Shown here: in pieces, positions 55,915 to 64,000 of the stretch
Layout: each line of letters opens with the position of its first letter
Position numbering within the stretch: position 1 is the stretch's first letter
Assembly: GCA_905250025.1 (NCBI GenBank)
Contig: CAJNOJ010000316.1
Coordinates: forward strand, 48,399-112,398
DNA: 64,000 nucleotides
Direction: 5' to 3'
Origin: Adineta ricciae
Lineage: Eukaryota; Rotifera; Eurotatoria; Adinetida; Adinetidae
The notes under the pieces: model-generated
What the model was told of the DNA's origin: nothing
What the model saw: the letters and a program-made list of their open reading frames with translations, nothing else
Database searches by the model: none
Translations under genes and position numbers: made by a program

Positions 55915-58325
55915 ATGAGTTCCCATCATCAACAACAACTACTTGCTTGTTTGCAAACAGGTCAGACCGTTGATATTCAACGATCCAATGGTCGCATACA
56001 TCAAGCTGTTATCACTCAAATAAATCAAGAAAACAAAAGTGTCACTGTTGAATGGCAAGAGAAAAACGAAGGCAAAGGCAAAGAAGTCGATTTAGATGCA
56101 ATTTTTCAATTGAATCCAAATCTCTTTACGGCTGTGACGAACGCATCCAATGGTGCTACTGATCACGATGCAAATAATAATAATAATAATAATGGTGATT
56201 ATTACACTAACGGTGGTACTGTGTCACATTCAAATCGTCGGACAAAACAGCAAGGTAGTGAAGTCGAAACTGGGCGTAAGCCATCTCAAGTACCTGTCGT
56301 TGCTCGACCAGCCATTGGATCGACATCGGGCGCTCAAGTGAATAACGAAGTGTCTCCTCAGAAACAAGCACCGATTGCATCGGTACAACCAACATCTACA
56401 ACGGATTCAAATAAGTCGAAAGTCGTGAAAGAAATCGAACGTATAGCTGCCAATCGTGAGCAACGTCGTGCCAGACAGGATGAACGCCGACAGAAACTAT
56501 CCGAAGTTGATCAATCGATACCTGCATGGGAATTTCAAGCCATGGTGAGCGAATATCGGCAGCAACTGGATGTAAGTGTATTGACAATGAACGAGCCACA
56601 AAAAGATTTAAAAATCTGCGTTTGTGTACGCAAACGACCGATAACCAAAAAAGAATTAAGTAAAAAAGACATCGACGTATTGACAATTCCCAATAAAGAA
56701 GTCGTTATTGTTCACTTACCCAAAGTCAAAGTCGATCTAACGAAATACATTGATAATCAAAAGTTTCGTTTCGACTATGGTTTTCATGAATCGTGTAATA
56801 ACGAACTTGTCTATCATTTCACAGCTCAACCATTAGTACAATCATTATTCCAAGGAAACAATCCAATGGTATTTGCCTATGGACAAACGGGTTCTGGTAA
56901 GTGAATGATCTTAGTACGAGAATGTTAGACAGGAAGTCATTTCAAGGGAGAGGATGTGTACTTGCCTTTTGTCAATAATGAATCGATGCTTTTCTTCTTC
57001 TCTGTCTCATATCAATAGACGTTTGTTCTAATGAGAAAATTCTTTGTCTAGGTAAAACATATACCATGGGTGGTGATTTAAGCCAACGTGATGTGGATTT
57101 TTCCAAAGGAATCTATGCATTAACAGCCAATGATATCTTTCGTCATTTGAATAAATCTCAATACAAAGGCCAATTTGACGTTTACTGTACATTTTTCGAA
57201 ATCTATTGTACCAAAGTATTCGATTTATTTAATGAGAAGAAACGTCTACGTGTACTGGAAGATCACAAGAATCTAGTTCAAGTTGTAGGTAAAAAGGAAG
57301 AACAGGTGGAATCGGTTGAAGACGTAATGGCTTTAATTCGACGCGGTATGAGTGTGCGAACATCAGGTACAACATCAGCGAACGAAAACTCTTCTCGATC
57401 TCATGCTGTGTTTCAAATTACTTTGAAGAAAAAGAATGTAACAAAAGAATATGGTAAAATTTCCTTAATTGACCTAGCTGGTAGTGAACGTGGACGTGAT
57501 ACTCAAACCAGTGATAAAACAACGCTTATGGAAGGTGCGCAAATCAACAAATCCTTGTTAACATTGAAAGAATGTATTCGTTCATTGGGGCGTAATGCCG
57601 AGCACATTCCATTCCGTGGTTCAACCTTAACTAAAGTTCTACGTGATTCATTCATTGGTGAACGTTCGAAAGTGTGTATGATCGCCATGGTTTCTCCAGG
57701 AAATAGTGATGCTGAGCATACGCTGAATACATTACGTTATGCAGATCGTGTTAAAGAATTAAACGTTGAAGAAATAAAACAACGTGGTGGAAGTAATCAT
57801 GCCGGACAAGTTGGTGGCGGACACGATGATATAGGCTTAGGTCAAGGCTTAGATGAAGAAGATGAAATGGATGACGACGATGACGGCGATGATTTAGTTG
57901 GAATGAACAATCAAAATCAAGTTATACCGACATCACGTTATGGTGGACAACAATCGAATATTCCTAAAGCTCAACCGCAACAAGCACAAGCAATAAATAA
58001 TAAGCGACCGGTTGGACATAACAAAAAATCGGAAGCAACGCGTAAATTCGAAGAAGCCATTGCACGTTCACAAGAAATCGAAGATTTAACGCTCGAATCT
58101 CATAATGAATTAATTGATGATTTACCTCAAATCGTTGCAAATCATCAGAGTTTACTTGATTTATCGACGAACATGAACTATGATCGTGATGAATATGCTA
58201 AACAATTAATTCATTTGATTGACACTCAACAACAGCATTTAACTGAACTACGTAACAAAGCATTACAAATGCGAGAAGCTGTTACTTATGAAGATTTATG
58301 TGCTAAAGGTTTATCATCAAAATGA
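55915..58325 (+). CDS. KIF2: Kinesin-13 microtubule depolymerase (KIF2/MCAK-like)
   Basis: An internal-motor kinesin that removes tubulin from microtubule ends, acting in spindles, axons and cilia. Two exons (55915-56896 and 57052-58325) give about 750 residues. The start has the family's N-terminal Tudor-like domain (TVDIQRSNGRIHQAVITQIN, SVTVEWQEKNEGKGKEVDL). The basic neck (ANREQRRARQDERRQKL) precedes the motor, beginning ICVCVRKRPITKKELSKKDI. The kinesin-13 loop 2 motif KVKVDLTKYI contains the KVD finger. P-loop GQTGSGKTYTMGG spans the intron, switch I ANENSSRSH and switch II DLAGSERGRDT are intact. The tail ends in a coiled coil (HNELIDDLPQIVANHQSLLD). The sequence shows all residues needed for depolymerase activity. 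Confidence 0.95.
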
Positions 58326-58783
58326 TGAACGAAAATTTTCTTAGATATTGACTAAGTTTCTTTTTTTTATGCTGCCGGTTTCTCCTTTTTCTCCTTCGGT
58401 GATACCTTTTCGCCCGCCGCTGTCTATCTGTGTGTGTGTGTGTGTGTGTGTTAGTCTGATAAGTTGATTGCTGGTGTACAGGACAATAAAATTCGTATTC
58501 CACTATTTCATTTGTGTCGCACATATTTGACATTTTCTTGTTCTTCTTTTTCTTTTGTTCTTATTCTTTGTCACATGCGTGTGTTACTGTTGTTCTTTAA
58601 GATTATCAAAGCATGGATATATAATACGACTACTACATTTGTGAAAGAATTCAGAAGATAAGTGGGATAACGGGTTAGACGGAATTCTTTTTAAATATGT
58701 GGAATACTTTTTTTTTCACTATTAATTTTAAAATAAAGAAAAAACTGTTCTTGAAGACAAGCGGTTTCTTATGACTATCGTAG
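58326..58783. other. Convergent 3' region with a TG repeat
   Basis: 3' region of kinesin-13 and of the PPxY membrane gene. A (TG)n run is at about 58429-58451. Confidence 0.5.
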
Positions 58784-59310
58784 TTATTCGGACATGTTGG
58801 AAAAGACATTGGTGTACGATGGTGGCGGTTGTCGAGAAGGTGACAGTTGAATAAAGCTGACAGGTTCATTGTAGCCTTCGCTTTGTGAGATTTGAGAAAT
58901 CGTAATAACATTAATCGCTTATTGTTCAAAGAAGAAAATTAGCATGCTGACAATGACGAACTCTTCAACTTACGTGTTATTTTGGGCGATAATGCGTATT
59001 TGTGACGATTGTAACAGTAGAGTAAAATACCACATCCAATAGAAACACAGGTTACACAAGCAAAGCTACAAATGATAAGACAACGGTTCGTTTTATTCAA
59101 TGGCAGAATTCCAGATTACATCGATAACCAATTATAATTGAAAATTTGGAGGAGTTTTGATACAGTTAGCGTGTAGGACTCAGTTGAATTGCACCTAAAA
59201 GAAAAATTTAACTACCTTGAAGTTCGAACAAGTAGCAAGAGGTCGAACAGGCTGATATCCGACCAGTATAATCCGTCGACATTATATTCCAAACATGCGT
59301 TTGCATTTTC
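58784..59310 (-). CDS. Partial small membrane protein with PPxY motif
   Basis: Three exons join in frame on the minus strand: 59310-59216, 59065-58974 and 58917-58784; an upstream exon with the start codon is missing from my reading. The segments encode a part with ENANACLEYNVDGLYWSDIS, a hydrophobic helix (FACVTCVSIGCGILLYCY) followed by basic NRHK, and a cytosolic tail SEGYNEPVSFIQLSPSRQ then PPPSYTNVFSNMSE. PPPSY is a PPxY-type WW-domain ligand, as in small adaptors for NEDD4-family ubiquitin ligases (WBP1/VOPP1, CYYR1, Shisa). The arrangement resembles those families without a clear match. The evidence is the phase-correct junctions and the coherent tail. Confidence 0.6.
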
Positions 59311-60137
59311 CTATAAAACAAAGATTTACTTCACTATTATTTAAGAGTTGTTCAGACTGTTTACAGCTGAATTATTGGAAAAAAGAGTGAATGATACGAA
59401 GATTAGAGGTAAAAAATACACCGATTTCAAATACATCCTTGGTGTTATGTTTTCCAAATGATCAGATGAGAAGAAAAACTGGCTGTATATATATGACTAG
59501 AAATGATGGATGCGTGTTAATAACAATTAGAATAGATAGGTTCAATGTAAATCTTGAATTTGAATGTGATGGAAATGTTCGTGAGAAAGAGAAATTAGTC
59601 AATAGTCTCGAGGATGCGGGTGGTGGATTATCTTCGGCATTCGTTGAAATCCATAAATAGTGCACTTAGATCAAGGATGGAGCTCGGATTAGCTAGAATT
59701 GATGATAGTGCTTGAGAAATCCCTACAGGAAACAAGTCAATGTGAAATTTTGCCGTGCAATCTCATGCTAAAGCGGAATTTTCTCGCAATCAAGTCCAGT
59801 TCGTTCTGTATAAATACAAGCCTCGAACAGAAATTATGTCGATAGTCAATGGAATATTTATGCTTTCAAAATAATTATAGATCATTGCTCGGTTTAATAC
59901 TAGTTGACGAAAAATATCCTCGATACACATATCAGGATAAAGTGTAATATCAGTTATCTATGTAGTTGTCGACGAGCAGTACTATGACGTTAGAAGATCG
60001 GTGACGTTTACCTATTCATCGAAGTCGTAGGATAAGGTGGCTCGAAACAAAACATATAAAATAGAAGTAAAATCATCTGTTTTTTATTAAACTAATATTG
60101 AGGATCACGCCTAATTACATGACGAAAGAACTGATGT
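59311..60137. other. Intergenic upstream of the PPxY gene, downstream of PDE1
   Basis: TTTATT at about 60083 is the PDE1 polyadenylation signal on the minus strand. A missing first exon of the PPxY gene may lie here; I could not identify it. Confidence 0.4.
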
Positions 60138-62374
60138 TCAATTGAGTAAAACATCTTGCTGTGAACGTTTCTTCAGATAATTTTTTGCCTTTTCTACATA
60201 GATTTCTAAATATTCAAAGTTTAATTTTAACGGCTTTCTTTGCACGATAGCACGTTGCACGTCGCCATTTTTGACTATTTCTCGCCATGTTTCCAGATTC
60301 AATTGTAAATCAAACTGCCACGGAGATGAACTCGATGATTTTGCTGCTGTTAATTTCGAATTATCATCAAGGGAATCCATTTGAAGCACTTTAGATAGAA
60401 CATCAAACTAGAAAATACAATAAGTATATTCATTGATGACAAGCACGTCGTCTGATTTTGACAGCACTTCATTTCTCGCACGTCAACGCAAGACGTACTG
60501 CTCTTGATCTAACTTTACAACTCATACTTACAGTCGGATAAACAATGTGTGAGATAAATCCAATCTGTAAATGCGCAATGTCGGTCGTCTCACGATCGAA
60601 TGTTGATTTGTTATCATCACAATGGATTTTTTCTAGATCACCTTGCATAAAAAACTCTTCCATGACCTTTTCTGCCGATTGAACGTAAACTGGCCAAGGT
60701 TTTGCTGCGTTGGATATATCAGCTGCATGTAACAAAGTTTGTAATAAAGTTTTCGAATCGGTTGCCGTTGTCGTTGCGTTTGTTTCTTTGAAGAAGAAGT
60801 ATGTGGACATACGTTCAACAAGTGATGCATGATTAGCCATATCAGTCGCAAGAACAAGTGAGATGACCAGAGAACGAAACGTTCGGTATTCATCGACGTT
60901 CATATTTGACCAAATGTTAAAACGTTTGTCACGTAACAATTTGAATACTGCACTGGAATGATGGTTTTCTAAAAAAGAAAAAGACAAGAAAAGCAAGAGT
61001 TATTCCACGGTTGGAAAGAATTGTCTGTCGTTGGAGGCAAACATCCTTGAACTCAGAATGTCAAGTCATATGTTTGTACTCCAAGAACAAACAAGTCTTT
61101 AGACAAATAAAAGACTAATTCTGACAGGTTTACTGTTTCTGCATTTGAACCCGATCTATGTTGAATTTCAGCTATGAAAACTGATTAGGACACCGCTATG
61201 TGATGACTTTCAGATAATCCTTGTGTAACATATTTTCCTCGAGGCAAAAGATACGTTGACATGAGAGAAACTGGCAAGCTATCGTACAGTCTGTCTACTG
61301 CTTTCCACGCTCCTAATTCAATTCTGGTTTACCTAAAACACTGGAATCATTATAAATCAACGCGAGATCGCTTCTTGTTCGAATTAAATAATTGTTATTT
61401 AAACCCGGATGTTCATAATCATGAATCGCTGCAGCAAATAACTAATCAGAGAAGAGAAAGAAAGTGGTCGAATACAAATCGCAAGGTAGACTTCTCTCAC
61501 CAATGCAGTTATCTCCGTATGTGCAAAAACATGCAAAAGACTGCTTTTAATCAATAGACAATGTGCTGTTTGAAGAACATCAGCTCCATGATAATCATTA
61601 TGATACGGTGGACGAAATTCTAAATAGAAGCAGAATAGCAACTCGAGTATCATAGTTCTTTTCGCATACTTGTATAGCCATCTGTCAATGCTCGTGCGAA
61701 GTTTTTCAAAATATCAATATCGATTCGATAACGCGAGATGATATCGTGCGCATCGAATATCAACAAAACCGTGCAGAGCATCGGTTCGGGATATTCAAGA
61801 ATATTAAATGACCAAAGATTTAGTTTATTTATATCAATAGGTAAATCCAACATGACATCGAGACGTTCTTTCGTATGCTGTCGAATTTGTCTTTGTAAGG
61901 CATTGACGAATGATGACGCTTGAATGATCGCTTTAATCGATTCAAAACGGCCACTTGTCGTCACTGTTCGTTGTTGTTTCGATGAGAAAGTTTGCTCTAG
62001 CCATTTGCTAATTTCTCCGTCATCATTTGACGTTATATTGATTTCACTTTGACGAGTATCGTCCGAAAGTATCTCAACGAGATTGTAAAAGATTCCTTGA
62101 AAGATTACCAAGAATGCAACGTCAAATGCAGAGCATCTCTTTACCGTCAAGTTCTTTGCCGACGTTAGCCAAGGTTTCGACGTGTTCGAGCATGCCTAAG
62201 TGAAAAGTCAGCAGTTTTTATTCTGGTAACTGAATGCAACGTACCATCGTTGGTTAGGCTTAATTTGACGCGTTGCACTTGCTCTTTTGCCATACGCAAC
62301 CGACCGAGAATGTTGACAGTTGTCATCGATGAATTTTCGGGTTTTTCTCGATTGAAATTACTTGTTCGATTCAT
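60138..62374 (-). CDS. PDE1: Calmodulin-type cyclic nucleotide phosphodiesterase (PDE1-like)
   Basis: Hydrolyses cAMP and cGMP; PDE1 enzymes are activated by calcium-calmodulin. Seven exons (62374-62245, 62195-62145, 62095-61670, 61619-61501, 61441-61333, 60968-60532, 60407-60138) total 1,542 bases, 513 residues. The regulatory N-terminus has [14 protein letters not shown] and [16 protein letters not shown], then [20 protein letters not shown], all as in PDE1. The catalytic metal-binding residues are there: [17 protein letters not shown], then [17 protein letters not shown] (HD motif), [20 protein letters not shown] and [14 protein letters not shown]. The glutamine position reads [16 protein letters not shown], the substrate-binding Gln. 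The basic [17 protein letters not shown] segment could bind calmodulin. An AATAAA lies on the minus strand at 60083. Confidence 0.93.
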
Positions 62375-64000
62375 TTTAATGCAAGTTTTGTTCCGTCCGA
62401 TCTTTCCTGTGTAAAGAAGAGAAAAAGAAAGGCAAAAATCATTAATAAAAGAAGAAGAAATAGACAGGATATATGAATTTATTATTAAATCTAAAAGACT
62501 TCAGGCATTTCTAACTTGTCATTCGATAAGAAACGACGTCAAAATTCTGCCTCCTCTGATAACAATGTATTCGACAAAAGAGAAACAAGAAACGATTAGT
62601 TTTTGTGATCATCGCATTTTCCCCTATCAATTTCGTCTCAAGTAGTAGTGTTATTCAATTGAATTGATCCCATTATTTTTTGTTATCCTTCTTAGATTAG
62701 ATTTCCGTTTTTAGTCATTGATACTCTTCCAAATCTCTTTTTTTTCCTTCTATTCGTTTCAAGGAAATGAAGCTATCGAGAAAAAACGACAACACACATA
62801 TGAGAAAACAATATTCGACTTGTCAAGATAAGTTTCCAATAACATTCATTGTAGTGACTGACAAAAGCCAATCGTATATTCTTTCGTTTGATTGTGAATA
62901 ACATCGAAAAAAAAATCAATTTCTTTTCTTCGCGTTCGCGTCAGAAATACTTTTGACTTGATCTCCTTAGATCTAAGCAAGAGGAGATTTACGTGATCAT
63001 ATAATATTGACGTATCGAGCCAACAGTTCTTGAAAAGAAAACAAGTCTTATGGGTGGTGTAAGCTTTCCAACGATTAGATTCATCCGATGTTATGTTATC
63101 GTATATGCAAGAGTCCATCTTGGATCAGATTACCGTCAATTGATTGATATCGCACTTGAATCGGGAAGTAAACAAGAATTCTAATAGAGATAATCGTTTC
63201 CCTATTCTTTTCTGTGCTCAGAATAGAATCTCTCAAGAGATTCAGATTAATACTGATCATTTCGATGTTTGCTGAATCGATGCGCAAACCGTGAATCAAT
63301 TGGCTAAGTTATCTAATGTACTTGAATTGGGAACAAAGTAAATGAAATCAGTCGATTAGACTTGGATCTGTTCTTCTTCAAAAGTAGATCAAAGTTGAAA
63401 GAATATGATTTTCCTTTTCAAAGAAGATGGCAATGTAAACAGCAGATTGTTTGCTAATAGAATTATTCGAATTCAATTATCATCTTTAGCTAAAACACAT
63501 TGCTCTAATGTGTTTAGCTACGTTCGGTAGATGTCAGTAGTAGAAGAGACAATTTTATGGAATCATGCTGGCTATCCTCTTGGCGAATCAACATCAAATC
63601 ATTGTCCGTTTGAGTGAACGTTCAAAGAAAGAAGAAATATAAGCTGTTCATTGACGCACTTCCGATTGTTCATCAAACCAAGATCTATATGTAATCATTG
63701 CTGATATCTCCATTGTCATTATTTCGGAATATTTTTCAAAAGCGTCTTCTAAAGAGCGAAGAAAAATGTTTCTGAAACATATGAGTTATTGATATCTTTG
63801 TGACAACTGTGTGTCCTTGATGTAAGTCTATGTCGTTGGCATCCACGTAGGTGCAGAAAGACATGGTACGGTCGAATGATATATAACCCAATTGCATTAA
63901 AGATGGTAACAACGACATGGGCAGGAAAAAAGAAAGAAAGATGTGTATGCTATTATTGATGCTGTTGTTTCGACTGAGTTATTTGTTGTTGTTTATTCGA
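62375..64000. other. Right-edge intergenic region
   Basis: Upstream of the PDE1 gene. No conserved coding segment was seen in either strand. An imperfect inverted repeat at 63487-63520 could fold into a hairpin. Confidence 0.4.
63487..63520. repeat. Imperfect short inverted repeat
   Basis: TAGCTAAAACACAT and ATGTGTTTAGCTA are reverse complements with one extra A, around a seven-base loop. Its role is unknown; it may be chance. Confidence 0.4.

Noticed and set aside
1-64000. CRISPR arrays, rRNA or tRNA genes, transposons
   Set aside because: I saw no regularly spaced repeats, conserved rRNA segments, tRNA cloverleaf candidates or transposase/reverse transcriptase motifs. A proper tRNA scan was not possible.

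Overview
The window looks like nuclear DNA of a small metazoan, most probably a bdelloid rotifer (Adineta/Rotaria type); the species is inferred. The sequence shows AT-rich, gene-dense DNA. Many GT-AG introns are only about 45-70 bp long, and animal-type orthologues lie on both strands (MDR/ABCB, SRSF10, AROS, stathmin, Rabin8, RPGR, CRP-type LIM proteins, kinesin-1, kinesin-13, vasculin, PDE1). There are two intronless orphan 7TM receptors and a near-perfect palindrome carrying paired gene copies. Palindromes, divergent gene copies and spliced-leader trans-splicing are known from bdelloids.

Layout. 0.4-2.1 kb: decayed copy of the neighbouring ABC transporter. 2.6-7.7 kb: intact two-half ABCB transporter (+). 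8.3-9.9 kb: SRSF10-like splicing factor (-), divergent from AROS (+, 10.1 kb), which is followed 59 bp later by stathmin (+). 11.8-13.1 kb: Rabin8/RAB3IP (-), with a possible upstream membrane-segment exon at 13.5-13.7 kb. 15.1-16.4 kb: Ser/Thr-rich orphan with a PP1-docking-like motif. 18.7-20.0 kb: orphan GPCR. 22.6-25.1 kb: RPGR-like RCC1 protein ending in a CaaX box. 25.8-26.7 kb: SAM methyltransferase, convergent and overlapping with an unusual GNAT-plus-PARP-like gene (-, 26.8-29.5 kb).

30.4-33.4 kb: four copies (-,+,-,+) of a secreted eight-cysteine prepropeptide gene in a palindrome. 34.1-35.1 kb: second orphan GPCR. 36.3-37.8 kb: two tandem single-LIM (CRP/Mlp-type) genes, the first with a duplicated first coding exon. 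38.4-39.3 kb: orphan. 40.2-41.1 kb: CAP/GAPR-1-like protein (-). 41.7-46.0 kb: kinesin-1 heavy chain. 47.1-48.0 kb: single-pass membrane orphan with a possible alternative last exon. 48.4-50.1 kb: N-myristoylation-type orphan (-). 53.1-54.7 kb: vasculin/GPBP1 (-). 55.9-58.3 kb: kinesin-13. 58.8-59.3 kb: part of a small PPxY membrane protein (-). 60.1-62.4 kb: PDE1-like phosphodiesterase (-). The last 1.6 kb shows no recognisable gene.

This is a housekeeping/cytoskeletal/ciliary neighbourhood rather than one pathway. Microtubule and cilium functions recur: stathmin, Rabin8, RPGR, kinesin-1 and kinesin-13. The most unusual items are the GNAT-pseudo-PARP fusion, the palindromic cysteine-rich peptide cluster with mosaic copies, the AROS-stathmin compact pair with a splice-acceptor-like junction, and the duplicated alternative first exon in the LIM gene. 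Splice sites were placed by eye from GT/AG signals plus reading-frame continuity and have not been tested against transcripts.
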